A stretch of 64,000 nt of DNA from Silene conica (lineage: Eukaryota > Streptophyta > Magnoliopsida > Caryophyllales > Caryophyllaceae): the NCBI GenBank assembly GCA_029255685.2, contig CM055312.2, positions 52,114,202-52,178,201 of the forward strand, read 5' to 3'. Of the stretch, positions 12,277 through 23,845 are shown one piece after another; within the stretch, counting starts at the first letter, position 1, and every line of letters begins with the position of its first letter. A program made the translations under genes and the position numbers. Below the pieces are notes generated by a model. The model was not told the DNA's origin. It saw nothing but the letters and a program-made list of their open reading frames with translations, and did not search any database.

Positions 12277-13530
12277 TGTTGAGATTTATGTCCTCAACAA
12301 TAGTGCGATCGCATAATTAAATCTCATGACGAGAATGCGCAAGGGATGATACGAAATTATATTGTCAACTGACCAATATTAATCAGTAATGATTGGCTAG
12401 CTAGAGTTTGACATTACTGTCGTATGACGGTGGTGGTCAGTTGATCCCTTTAGGTCACCTATAGGAAAATTCCCTTAATTGATAAACTGATCAAATGTAT
12501 ATTGATACGAGTTGATCATATTCCTTAAACTCGTATATCGAGAAATCAGAGGTTAAATCTTATTATAAGATTTATGTTTGAAATTGAAACGTGTCAATTA
12601 TGAAACATTGAACGATATTTATGAAATGTCGTAATTAGAATGAATCGGGTTGTATATTATTACAAGGGTTGTAAATCGTATTGACGATTATTAATAATAA
12701 CCATTTTATATACTAGTAATTTCGAATTAGTTGTCAATTTGTTAAATGTGATTTGTTTAATTTATAAATGATATTTATTTGATTAATATACTTTTTAAAT
12801 TAAAACAATTATTGTTTATAACATTGTGACATAATGTATATCACAAATGTAAAATTGTACAATTTGACAAACATAAAATGGATGTCCATTTTACCTTAAA
12901 ATGTGACGGTTTGGGGGGGGGGGGGGGGGGGGGTTAAGGTGTGATTATTGCATCTTAATTACCCTAAGACATGATGATTAAAGGGGTGCCTTGAGAACTC
13001 ATACCTAGAGCCACCCTAAGAGCATTGAAAATGGAAAATGTTCCCCTTTTACTTCTTCCCATGGCCGGCTATGCATGCCCCAACACAACTCTCTTAAATC
13101 ATGTGATTAACTCACAAATGATTCATTCTAACCCTAAGCCACATTTTATAGTGATAGAAAATCTTAAGAAATCCTCAAATATTATTATAAGATAATAACA
13201 ATCATACTATAATAGTTGTAGTATTAATTTTAATATATCTAATAAAAGATTAGAATATTATTTAAGGAAAAACCGATTCTTTCCCTAGCTTCATCAAGTT
13301 TCGGTTCTTAAGAGTTGTCTTGGGTGCATCTTGGAGGAGATATCCTACGTTGGATATTAGGGTTGGAGGATCATCCTTGCACTATTCCGTCGAAATTTTG
13401 AGCTTTCGATTCTTTATTCCGCACTGTCATTAGCATGCATAAGATCTTGTAAAAACCTAATTAAAATGTTAATTAGTAATAATGTTAGTAAGACTATGTT
13501 TTAAGGCTTGTGAGACCTTAGAACCTAACA
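12277..13530 (+). repeat. 3' LTR of TR-GAG element 2 (left arm)
   Basis: 1254 bp, TGTTGAG...CCTAACA, directly after the polypurine tract. It contains a run of 21 G at 12913-12933; the right arm has 14 C at the same place. It is related to the LTR of element 3 but clearly diverged. Confidence 0.9.
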
Positions 13531-14085
13531 CTAACACCACCCCCTCTTTGACCATGAATTGACACTTCTCCCAATTTAAAACAAGGTTGACATCAATACA
13601 ACGCTGCATGACTTTATCAAGATTAGCTAAGCATTGATCAAACTCATTACCATAAAGTGATAAATCATCCATAAATACCTCCATGATGTTTTCTATGTAA
13701 TAAAAAAAGATCCCCATCATGCACCTCTGAAAGGTGGCGGGGGCATTACATAACCCACAAGGCATTCTATGGTATGCAAAAACACCCTGTGGACAAGTAA
13801 AAGTGGTCTTACTCTGATCATCTGGATGAATGGGAATCTGAAAGAAGCCTGAATATCCATCTAAAAAACAAAAGAACTTGTTAGAAGCAAGTCTCGCAGT
13901 CATTTGGTCAACAAAAGGGAGGGGAAGTGGTCTTTCTTGCTGGCGGCATTTAACTGTCTATAATCAATGCACATCCGCCACCCTGTTACAACTCTAGTAG
14001 GTATTAATTCATCTTTGTCATTTTTCACAACGGTAGTTCCTCCTTTCAGATTAGGAGGAAGTGGCTTACGCTCTGGTACCTTTAC
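13531..14085 (-). pseudogene. RT fragment of Athila-like element D (left arm)
   Basis: Minus-strand pieces of a Ty3/gypsy reverse transcriptase: RMCIDYRQLNAASKKDHF, then FLDGYSGFFQIPIHPDDQ, CGLCNAPATFQ and the catalytic FMDD (VFMDDLSLYG). About 336 bp are deleted between PPNLK and GGTTVV relative to the right arm. A run of 4 C after the KKDHF codons puts the two halves out of frame. The 3' part is cut by insertion of element 2 in the codons for KEGVVL. The protease that precedes it lies in palindrome P2. Confidence 0.88.
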
Positions 14086-14442
14086 TGTAACAACCCGACC
14101 CACCACGGTCGTAACACATCCCCAATAACATGGGAGGTATGCCTTTGGGCCCATTATTTGTCCTCACTTAAGCCCAAAAGCACAAAGCCTTGTTACTAAG
14201 TGGTGGGTGGAAGCTATTATAAATATATCACAAGCCTCACATTCTACCGATGTGGGACAATTTTCTTTTCCTCTCATACTCTTGGGGTGTTACAAATCCC
14301 CCCACTTAAAGAACACAACGTCCACGTTGTGCCTCAACCTTGACCACAACCAGGGCCAAAATCCTCCCCCGCTAGGTGAGTGACCCGGGTACTCCCGACC
14401 ACAGGCTCACCACACGGTCGCAGGGTCGCTCTGATACCACTT
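14086..14442 (-). mobile_element. TRIM-like element, left arm: 209-bp LTR, polypurine tract, PBS
   Basis: Minus strand order: PBS TGGTATCAGAGC (14439-14428), about 130 bp internal sequence with a CACAACG/CGTTGTG hairpin, polypurine tract ending GGGGGGATT, and a 209-bp LTR TGTAACACC...GTTGTTACA (14294-14086). TTTAC at 14081-14085 is the outer target-site duplication. The expected matching 5' LTR is absent; an unrelated gypsy LTR lies in its place three bases from the PBS. Confidence 0.75.
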
Positions 14443-15315
14443 TGTAACACCCCGATTTATTAAGGAGCCTTTGGCAAGACATCCTCAGTAAATTGAGCTG
14501 TTACCATCTCGGAATATCCAAGGTAGTGAATAACAAAGTAAATCAAACCAAAGTACTTTATATAAAAACTGATAAAAATTAAACTTCGATGTTACAAATG
14601 CTACACAGCGGAAACTAAAGTACAACTGATAACTACTAAGTATGTGATCTACATCTAAGTCGGTCCATGCGAGTGCTCATGCCATCCCATGCTCCCACAG
14701 TACCATCTTTCCTGTCAAAACTGCTCCCCATCACGGATCATCACAGGTGTCACACGAATACACAGGGTCAACCACGAGGTTGAGTAAAGGAAAAGTAAAC
14801 AACCAAAATAGTAGTTTCCTCAAAACATTAACTTCCCGACTCATAAACAACCAATTACCGCCCTTCACAAATTAACGACGTTAACATAGATACCATTATT
14901 AACATTTACTAATCATGTAATTAATAAAACATTATTATAAATAATAATATCCACTATGAGAAATAACAACAACAACAATATGAATAAAGATAAAATAATA
15001 ATACTACTACTACTACTACTACTAATAATAATAATAATATCCTAATAATAATATAGTAACCAACTAACCCGACTAACCCTACCCACGATAACACCCGCGG
15101 TAACAGCCCCCATCACCACGCGTGTGACACGGCCACCACAACTGACAACCACCGTTCCCAAACCCACGACCGCCTGCTCCACGACCTGGGTTTGGGGACG
15201 TAACCATGCTCTAAGGAGGATAGGATTGTAAAATCTTAATGATTTATGACATGACTTTTGACATGTCGTGATTGTGTGAATACCTATGATACTCCTGATT
15301 GCTTCTTATTAGGAT

Positions 15316-15348
<33 letters not shown>

Positions 15349-16461
15349 TTATCTTTATTCATATTGTTGTTGTTGTTATTTCTCACAGTGGATATTATTA
15401 TTTATAATAATGTTTTATTAATTACATGATTAGTAAATGTTAATAATGGTATCTATGTTAACGTCGTTAATTTGTGAAGGGCGGTAATTGGTTGTTTATG
15501 AGTCGGGAAGTTAATGTTTTGAGGAAACTACTATTTCGGGAAAGTTTCCATTTCGAGAAACTTTCCACTTGTAGAAGGTTACTAATTATAGTAAGTGTAA
15601 GTTGACTTATGGGGGTTTGGGAAGTTTATTAATTCGTTACGTATACATATTTAGGTGACGGGTTTCGCGTGGAATATTTCTAGCGAGCTTTGGATTGTCT
15701 GCACTTCTGCTATTTGAGGTAGGGGAATACTGTATACATGGTGATGAGTAATCTGTTTATTATCTGATGTTAACTATGTACATCTTATTGTATGAAAGGT
15801 GTTATGTTGTATTTAATTGACTGTATATTTCTGTGATACGAAACGATGCGGAGTTAATGGGTCTTGTGATCGGTGCGGAGTTAATGGTCTTGTGATCGGT
15901 GCGGAGTTAATGGGTCTTGTGATCGGTGCAGAGTTAATGGGTCTTGTGATCGGTGCGGAGTTAATGGGTCTTGTGATCGGTGCGGAGTTAATGGGCGTTG
16001 TGATCGGTGCGGAGTTAATGGGCCTTGTGATCGGTGCGGAGTAATTGGGCCTTGTGATTCGGAGTGGGGATGATTGAATTTCTATTTATTGTAATGTTTG
16101 GTTGTTTACTTTTCCTTTACTCAACCTCGTGGTTGACCCTGTGTATTCGTGTGACACCTGTGATGATCCGTGATGGGGAGCAATTTTGACAGGAAAGATG
16201 GTACTGTGGGAGCATGGGATGGCGTGAGCACTCGGATGGACCGACTTAGATGTAGATCACATACTTAGTAGTTATCAGTTGTACTTTAGTTTCCGCTGTG
16301 TAGCATTTGTAACATCGAAGTTTAATTTCTATTAGTTTTTATATAAAGTACTTTGGTTTAATTTACTTTGTTATTCACTACCTCGGATATTCCGAGATGG
16401 TAACAGCTCAATTTACTGAGGATGTCTTGCCAAAGGCTCCTTAATAAATCAGGGTGTTACA
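14443..16461. repeat. Inverted pair of truncated gypsy LTRs at the centre of P1
   Basis: The left part is an LTR in minus orientation ending at 14443; the right part is an LTR in plus orientation ending at 16461 (GGGTGTTACA). Each is followed outward by three bases and a PBS. Both LTRs lack their 5' portions. Between them, about 15193-15302, is a fragment equal to the reverse complement of 30771-30880; the switch from LTR to this fragment occurs at a shared GGGGACGTAACC. Trinucleotide runs flank the centre. Confidence 0.8.
15845..16050 (+). repeat. 27-bp minisatellite inside the gypsy LTR
   Basis: About eight units of a 27-bp repeat with core GGAGTTAATGGGTCTTG. Twenty-seven bases are nine codons, which keeps a long chance frame open (repeats of GLVIGAELM); this is not a gene. 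The same array is in the other LTR copies with different unit numbers. It is deleted in the left arm of P1. Confidence 0.9.
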
Positions 16462-16818
16462 ACGTGGTATCAGAGCGACCCTGCGACCGTGTGGTGAGCC
16501 TGTGGTCGGGAGTACCCGGGTCACACACCTAGCGGGGGAGGATTCTGGCCCTGGTTGTGGTAAAGGTTGAGGCACAACGAGGACGTTGTGTTCTTTAAAT
16601 GGGGGAGTTTGTAACACCCCAAGAGTATGAGAGGAAAAGAAAATTGTCCTACATCGGTAGAATGTGAGGCTTGTGATATATTTATAATAGCTTCCACCCA
16701 CCACTTAGTAACAAGGCTTTGTGCTTTTGGGCTTAAGTGAGGACAAATAATGGGCCCAAAGGTATACCTCCCATCTTATTGGGGATGTGTTACGACCGTG
16801 GTGGGTCGGGTTGTTACA
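16462..16818 (+). mobile_element. TRIM-like element, right arm: PBS, polypurine tract, 209-bp LTR
   Basis: PBS TGGTATCAGAGC at 16465-16476, a perfect 7-bp hairpin CACAACG-AGGA-CGTTGTG at 16573-16590, a purine tract ATGGGGGAGTT, and the LTR 16610-16818 (209 bp, same length as in the left arm). GTAAA at 16819-16823 is the target-site duplication; the partner GTAAA is at 28140-28144 in palindrome P2. Elements this small carry no genes and depend on other elements' enzymes. Confidence 0.78.
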
Positions 16819-17709
16819 GTAAAGGTACCAGAGCGTAAGCCACTTCCTCCTAATCTGAAGTATGTTTTTCTAGATGATACTGAGCAGTACCTAGCTATTG
16901 TTAGTGCTAAACTTGATGCTAACCAACTTTCTGCCTTGATGACTATTCTCAAAAAGAACAGGAAGGCTTTAGGTTATTCTTTGGATGACATTAAGGGCAT
17001 CAACCCTGAAATTTGCATGCATAGGATAGAGCTAGAGGAAGGGCATAAGCCTTACAGACAAGGTCAACGTAAGTTGAACCCAAAGATGCAGGAGGTAGTT
17101 ATGTCTGAGGTGATGAAATTACTCGATGCAGGTATTATTTATACAGTTGGCAACTTCAAGTGGGTTAGCCCAGTTCAGGTAGTTCCTAAGAAAGGAGGAA
17201 CTACCGTTGTGAAAAATGACAAAGATGAATCAATACCTACTAGAGTTGTAACAGGGTGGCGGATGTGCATTGATTATAGACAGTTAAATGCCGCCAGCAA
17301 GAAATACCACTTCCCCCCTCCCTTTTGTTGACCAAATGACTGCGAGACTTGCTTCTAACAAGTTCTTTTTTTTTTTAGATGGATATTCAGGCTTCTTTCA
17401 GATTCCCATTCATCCAGATGATCAGAGTAAGACCACTTTTACTTGTCCACAGGGTGTTTTTGCATACCGTAGAATGCCTTTTGGGTTATGTAATGCCCCC
17501 GCCACCTTTCAGAGGTACACGATGGGGATATTTTCTTATTACATAGAAAACATCATGGAGGTATTTATGGATGATTTATCAGTTTATGGTAATGAGTTTG
17601 ATCAATGCTTAGCTAATCTTGATAAAGTCATGCAGCGTTGTATTGATGTCAACCTTGTTTTAAATTGGGAGAAGTGTCAATTCATGGTCAAAGAGGGGGG
17701 TGGTGTTAG
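16819..17709 (+). pseudogene. RT fragment of Athila-like element D (right arm)
   Basis: Starts in the protease-RT linker (VPERKPLPPNLKYVFLDD) and covers RT fingers and palm: ELEEGHKPYRQGQRKLNP, RMCIDYRQLNAASKK, FLDGYSGFFQIPIHPDDQ, RMPFGLCNAPATFQ and catalytic FMDD near 17567. A run of 6 C after the HF codons (left arm: 4; 5 would keep the frame) shifts the frame at about 17320. The gene is cut at 17709 by the LTR of TR-GAG element 2. RT copies element RNA into cDNA in virus-like particles. Confidence 0.9.
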
Positions 17710-18956
17710 TGTTAGGTTCTAAGGTCTCACAAGCCCAAAAACATAGTCTTACTAACATTATTACTAATTAACATTTTAATTAGGTTTTTACAAGATCTTA
17801 TGCATGCTAATGACAGTGCGGAATAAAGAATCGAAAGCTCACAATTTCGACGGAATAGTGCAAGGATGATCCTCCAACCCTAATATCCAACGTAGGATAT
17901 CTCCTCCAAGATGCACCCAAGACAACCCTTAAGAACCGAAACTTGATGAAGCTAGGGCAAGAATCGGTATTTCCTTAAATAATATTATAATCTTTTATTA
18001 GATATATTAAAATTAATACTACAACTATTATAGTATGATTGTTATTATCTTATAATAATATTTGAGGATTTCTTAAGATTTTCTATCACTATAAAATGTG
18101 ACTTAGGGTTAGAATGAATCATTTGTGAGTTAATCACATGATTTAAGAGAGTTGTGTTGGGGCATGCATAGCCGGCCATGGGAAGAAGCAAAAGGGAACA
18201 TTTTCCATTTTCAATGCTCTTAGGGTGGCTCTAGGTATGAGTTCTCAAGGCACCCCTTTAATCATCATGTCTTAGGGTAATTAAGATACAATAATCACAC
18301 CTTAACCCCCCCCCCCCCCAAACCGTCACATTTAAGGTAAAATGGACATCCATTTTATGTTTGTCAAATTGTACAATTTTACATTTGTGACATACATTAT
18401 GTCACAATGTTATAAACAATAATTTTTTTAATTTAAAAAGTATATTAATCAAATAAATATCATTTATAAATTAAACAAATCACATTTAACAAATTGACAA
18501 GTAATTCGAAATTACTAGTATATAAAATGGTTATTATTAATAATCGTCAATACGATTTACAACCCTTGTAATAATATACAACCCGATTCATTCTAATTAC
18601 GACATTTCATAAATATCGTTCAATGTTTCATAATTGACACGTTTCAATTTCAAACATAAATTTTATAATAAGATTTAACCTCTGATTTCTCGATAAACGA
18701 GTTTAAGGAATATGATCAACTCGTATCAATATACATTTGATCAGTTTATCAATTAAGGGAATTGTTCTATAGGTGTGACCTAAAGGGATCAACTGACCAC
18801 CACCGTCATACGATAGTAATGTCAAACTCTAGCTAGCCAATCATTACTGATTAATATTGGTCAGTTGACAATATAATTTCGTATCATCTCTTTCGCATTC
18901 TCGTCATGAGATTTAATTATGCGATCGCACTATTGTTGAGGACATAAATCTCAACA
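17710..18956 (-). repeat. 3' LTR of TR-GAG element 2 (right arm)
   Basis: 1247 bp, TGTTGAG...CCTAACA on the minus strand; inverted copy of 12277-13530, with 14 C at 18306-18319 where the other arm has 21 G. The polypurine tract and CGCTTGTC/GACAAGTG stem follow at 18957-18981. Confidence 0.9.
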
Positions 18957-21732
18957 ATCTCCCGCTTGTCCTCGACAAGTGTGCGTCACCAACTCTCTTG
19001 TCCTATTAAAATCTCCCACTCAATGCAAGGTGTCTCTCTGGTCGTACTTGCATTTGATTATATCATGAGTGGTTTCCTCGATCTGGAGAATAACTGTTTG
19101 ACCGGAATTATCTACCATAGATACCTTCCGAGCGTGGCCACGCATTTCAAGTTAACGTCTCCTCGAGTGGCCTTGAGATTTGAACAACCCTGACAATGGG
19201 GTGGACAATTTCTATCGCACTACTCCCTTCAACTAGCCACAGTCAGACACAACCCAAAACAATCCCATTTGACTCTAGTTACGAAAAGTCGTAGAGAATG
19301 GATCAAGGCTATGCCAAAATTGTGCCATCTTCGGTGAGTAGTCTTTCGTCTAAAAATTGACTCATAAGAATACTATAGCAGTACTATAGCAGTTCTTGCC
19401 ACGACCGGGCTAGTATAAAATTTCCAGAACTCTATAAGCGGTCACTTTGCCCGACAGAGTGTCTCTTACAGTTTGTCTATATGATCGACCAGTCATCACA
19501 TATGACTCTATGACATTTGAATTTGCCATCAATCGTCTCACACTCCAGTCGCTTCGAGATGTCACCCCATACAAGCGGCTAGGGGCTATACTAGGTCAAT
19601 CTAGTTCACTTTATGGGGTTCAAAGTTGTCTCTTACAACCCATTTGGATTTTGACAAAGTATCTTTCATTGTGAGTTAATTATAACTCAAACGACATTGT
19701 CATGCAATAACAGTCAATACTACTCCATAGGATTTGATGCATGATCATCAATTTGTATTAGTGGTTTGAATATGCCAATAAACCTTTTATTCATGTTTTC
19801 AAAACCTACAAATTTTGGTCTCCTTCCAACTCATATTATCTCGTATAATATGATCTCATTTGAGTACATATCTAGAACTCATTCTAAGTTGATAAATACA
19901 TGGACAGGTTTGCATATACCACTGTCAAGGGTAACTGAATGGCGTCTGGCACTACGAGGCTCAAAACTTCGAAGGGGGGTGATTAATAGTATACTCAATG
20001 CTACCATATACATAAACCATTTATGGAACCAGAGGAACAAAGCAAGAGTGGAGGATGTTTTACTTAGACCTCAAAAAGTAGTTAAGCTGATACAGGAAGA
20101 GTTAAGTGTTAGAATTAAAACTCGATGTATGGGACTCATCCCTAGTAGAGATAAGTCCTGGATAGACGGATTGTTGATGATGTAATGAGACTATGTAAGG
20201 AAGGCTAGCCTTCCTATTTTGGTTACCTTAATATATTTTTTACCTTTCACCAAAAAAAATAGAACTCATTCTAGATCTTGAGTTTCCTTTCCTGAGGGAA
20301 GCTCCCACTGTTATCTTATAACTCGTGACGTATTGGTATGTCTGAGGGATAAAATTATCGCTCTAAAGTACCTAGTCACTTATGTACTGAAATCTAATTT
20401 GTAGTTATTTATGTTTTCATCACTCCAACATTTTCAATTATCTTGGCTACTTAATCAAAAGGTTTAGGTTTATATTCATCAATATGAATAATGTATCCAA
20501 CCATTTTGATTTCTAATGGGTGACCTTTTATTATCAATATAATAAACCTACCCATGAAGCTCCATCATTCTATGATATATTACATTTTATTCATCTAGAA
20601 TTGAAAACTTATTATTCTTCACACTCTAAAGAATCACCATTCTCTCTAAATGGTATGTTCAATACTCTAATGAATATCGCTCCCACTAAAACCAATATCA
20701 CTCTTTCTATAGTGATCGATGTTATTTCTTAAATGAACCTTTCATTTCTCGCATGTTATTATTTTGCCTCTACTTGAACCAGTATCACTATCCCTATAGT
20801 GATCTACTTTATCAATCAATTATCACTTCTTAAATGAACTCTTCATTTCTTGCGATATTTCCTAATTACATTTTTCGATACAAAAGAGACTACCATCGAG
20901 AGAACTGAGATGATTTCTCCTCTATTATCTTATAATTTTGAGAAACATCATATTTAAGGAACCGATTTTCCTTCCGATTTCATACGGGGTTTCTTTTATC
21001 CTCTCTAAGAAACAATGACATGAGGAACATTTCCTTTCGTGTCCTCCCGTAGTTTCTTCTGTGTCCTCTCGTAGTTTCTTATATCCATTCATTTAGGGTT
21101 CTTCTTAAGAATCCCATGTAGGATTCTTCTCTTAGATCCCACTTTTTATATCATTGGTTTGCGGGCGAAATATTTTCTCCCACTCTATCCTTTAAAATAA
21201 CCTTTATTTATATAACGATAGCAATTTTTCTATAACCAATGTATATGAATGTTGAAAAAGTTTTTAGGTGTGATAAATTAATTCTCATTTTCACTTAAAA
21301 TGATCATTATATAATGAACTAATTATATCTCATTTTGATTGAGAGTTTCTCATGTGGTGTAGTTCTCCGTTTTTAATCAACACTTTGATTCTTTTATATT
21401 GATCGTATCAATGTAATTTTACAATGAACGTTTCAGGGTACTTGCTTAGTGATTTATTAAGATCACTTTAATTCATGATTAACAAGGCATGCAATTTATT
21501 TTAGGAATCAATAATTTGATTAAGAACAAAAGGAGTGACTTGGGTTGAAAACCAAGTCACTAATATCCAAAATACAACCATTGTTTAGGATTTAAATCCT
21601 TGTCTTACAAGAGAAGAAATTGTTCTTGAAAATAAAATGCATAAATGAAAGAAGACAATAATGAAAATTAGAGCCAAGCTCTTCAAGTCTTCAATCACTT
21701 GGATGCTACCATAGTTATCCATGTAAGGAAAT
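18957..21732 (-). other. Non-coding 3' region of element 2 (right arm)
   Basis: Inverted copy of 9507-12276, carrying the LINE fragment. The only reading frames are the LINE remnant and chance openings. Confidence 0.7.
19887..20259 (+). mobile_element. 5'-truncated LINE fragment (right arm copy)
   Basis: Inverted copy of the insertion at 10980-11346, flanked by TAGAACTCATTCTA at 19873-19886 and 20260-20273. It encodes the same ORF2 C-terminus (ATIYINHLWNQRNKARVED) up to the stop near 20185 and ends in an A run. Presence in both arms dates the insertion before the inverted duplication. Confidence 0.85.
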
Positions 21733-22754
21733 TCAAGCTTCCTTCCCCTTGCCTTTGTCACTAGAAGGTGCCCCTTTAAAACAATTGAAAAGGGTAATAG
21801 TCAACAACTTGTATCACCATACATAAGTTGACAAAATAACATGAATTTTAAACGAGAATTATTACCTACGGCGAGAGCCTTTCCATTTTTGAGATCGGTC
21901 AAGTATTTGGGGCTATTACGTTTCCAATGCCCTAACCTCGTGCAATAATGGCACTTGTCTTCAGCCTTTAAAGATGAGGTGGAAGCGCCTTTCGAAAAGG
22001 TCTTCTCTTTAGCCGGTTTGGGCTTCAACGTTTTCTTTCCCTTGCCTTTGAAGGCACTCCTCTTGAAATTGCCTTTCCATTTGTTCTCGATGTTCAAAAC
22101 ATCCTTAGTAGAACTTTCATGAAGTCCCATGTCCCTCTCCGCTTGGACGAGCATCTTATGCAATTCGTCCAATGTGGTTTCTTGATTTCACATGTTAAAG
22201 TTCACCCGGAACTGAGCATACGATTTCACCTTATTGAGAGAGTGAAGAACTCGGTCAATGATGAGGGAGTCGGGAACATCAACTCCTTGCAACTTGAGAG
22301 TTTCCGCTAACTCAACCAATTTGAGTACATGAGGGCTAACCTTTTGTCCTTCCTTCAAACAAATGTCGAAGAAGGAGGAGGCCGCCTCATATGGAATAAC
22401 CCTTGGAGTTTGCGAGAACATAGTCGCAAGTTTGGTGTAAATCTCATATGACGTGCTTAGCTTGATCATATTCCTTTGGGGATCCGGCTCCATAGAGAAG
22501 ATAAGCACATTCTTGAGAGCGGAGGACTCTTTCATGTAGGCTTCATAAGCCTCACGAGCTGGAGCCGCGGAGCGAGCGGTTGGAGCGGGAGGAGCGGCTT
22601 CGGTAAGGTAACGAGTCTTATCGTCACCTTGAGCGGCCAAAACCAACTGCGCATCCCAATCCTTAAAATTGGAACCATGCTTATCGAATTTGCAACGATC
22701 CATGAAGGATCGAAGCCATGATACATTAGTGAGAGGTGGAGCGTTGGTGGCCAT
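21733..22754 (-). pseudogene. gag: copia-type Gag of element 2 (right arm), intron 21865-21774
   Basis: Same gene as 8494-9506, inverted. ATG at 22754, nonsense TGA at 22190-22188, zinc knuckle ending in Ser, 92-nt GT-AG intron (21865-21774), then exon 2 GAPSSDKGKGKEA and stop at 21733-21735. It carries 9 bases more than the left copy in the Ala/Pro-rich segment near residue 55. The small differences between arms show separate drift after duplication. Confidence 0.85.
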
Positions 22755-22870
22755 TGATGATGTTTGAAAATTAAACTACAAATAAAAGTGAAGGAATTAA
22801 AAACAACATCATTTATATTTAAAACTCGTAAATATATTAAACAAGTTTAGCATTTACTTAATGACCTCTT

Positions 22871-23273
22871 TGTTGGAGGAAGTGTCCTCGACAATAGTGT
22901 GTTGACGTAATTAAAACTCATTTGAATGAAACACAACCGGGAGTGTTACTCTTTTAAAGTCAACTGATCAACATTTATCGATAATGATTGGCTGTCTAGA
23001 GTTTGACATTCTCGTCATATGATGGTGGTGATCAGTTGATCCCTTAAGGTCATATCTTTCGGGAATTCCGTCTTAATAGAATAATTAATTAATATTGTAT
23101 TGGATACAAATTAATTGATAACTAGAAATTTTGGAAATAATTTTATATGACGAATATTTTATAATGGGATTATAATAATTATAGTCAAAGTAATAAAATC
23201 GTTTTATTACTCGGTTTTTATTTATTCGTTTGGGAAACGATTAAATTGAGAATGAACACGGTTGATCATAAAA
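22871..23273 (+). repeat. Fragment of TR-GAG element 1 LTR at the P1/P2 junction
   Basis: Inverted copy of 7974-8377, stopping abruptly at 23273 after GATCATAAAA. The LTR would normally continue; instead the next base belongs to an LTR of Athila element F. This is a breakpoint, not a natural LTR end. Confidence 0.88.
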
Positions 23274-23845
23274 CTACAGTAATATTGGCTGAAAACATAA
23301 TTAATAAAGAAATGAACTAAGAACGAGAATAATTGAAGAACAATAAAGTAGAGATTTTGATTAAATACCGTAAATAGAAGAACAAGATCCGTAGGCAATT
23401 GCTAAATAATAATCTAGAGGGCTACTAGTAATAATTAGGGTTGTTGAGTAATAAAAAGCGTATCTAACAATAGGCTACGAAGCCTTTATTTATAATAACC
23501 TACTAACCAAATTATGGAAACAACTGGTAAATAAATTATGGAAACTCGGACAGATAAAAGCACTTGACCGAGCACTCAAGGCACTCGATCGAGTGTTGAT
23601 GGCACTCGATCGAGTGCTCTGCCTTGTAAACATAATTCTTCGTTTCTCTAATTTCTTTTGGCAATCTTCCTCGATTCTTATGCTTAACTTCCTCGTTCTT
23701 CACCTTGCCGACTCCGCGGTACTCATTTAATCTTATTTAAACCTCAGGAATGCATCCATCTACATTAGAAACACCAAATTGCAGGAGTATCGACATTTAT
23801 GTAAAAACGGCATATATGACATGGATTAGCGCACAACACCGTAAC
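23274..23845 (-). repeat. Partial LTR of Athila-like element F (left arm of P2)
   Basis: Inverted copy of about 45565-46131, the 5' part of the F LTR, including the TATA region and three spaced dyads (23562-23615). The outer boundary towards D is approximate because no second F LTR is in the window. Confidence 0.7.
23562..23615 (-). promoter_or_regulatory. Triplet of 12-bp dyads, F LTR type (left arm copy)
   Basis: ACTTGACCGAGC at 23562-23573, ACTCGATCGAGT at 23583-23594 and at 23604-23615: three dyads, each separated by exactly nine unrelated bases. Confidence 0.75.

Larger units (their letters stand above)
8378..13530 (+). mobile_element. TR-GAG element 2, left palindrome arm (5' truncated)
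   Basis: Begins with leader sequence directly after the inserted element 1 LTR, then gag, a 2.8-kb non-coding part with a LINE insertion, hairpin/polypurine tract and a 3' LTR ending in CCTAACA. The 5' LTR and PBS are missing here because element 1 inserted into the leader. It sits inside the RT gene of element D; CTAAC (13531-13535) is the likely target-site duplication. Confidence 0.85.
17710..22870 (-). mobile_element. TR-GAG element 2, right palindrome arm
   Basis: Mirror copy of 8378-13530: 3' LTR, hairpin/polypurine tract, non-coding 3' region with LINE, gag, start of leader. It ends at 22870 where the fragment of the element 1 LTR begins, exactly as on the left. Confidence 0.85.
7974..23273. 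repeat. Palindrome P1 (arms 7974-15048 and 15306-23273)
   Basis: The two arms are inverted copies at roughly 98% identity by eye. Order from outside inward: part of the element 1 LTR, TR-GAG element 2 with LINE insertion, D RT fragment, TRIM-like element, gypsy LTR. The left arm lacks about 540 bp of the LTR (near 14803) and about 336 bp of RT (near 14054) that the right arm keeps. The centre (15047-15305) includes about 110 bp that are the reverse complement of 30771-30880. Confidence 0.93.

Noticed and set aside
14086-14294. Cassandra-type TRIM with a 5S rRNA promoter
   Set aside because: I looked for a 5S-like A box and C box in the 209-bp LTR and saw no convincing match.
15845-16050. CRISPR-like regular repeat array
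   Set aside because: Units are contiguous 27-bp tandem copies without unique spacers, inside a plant LTR.
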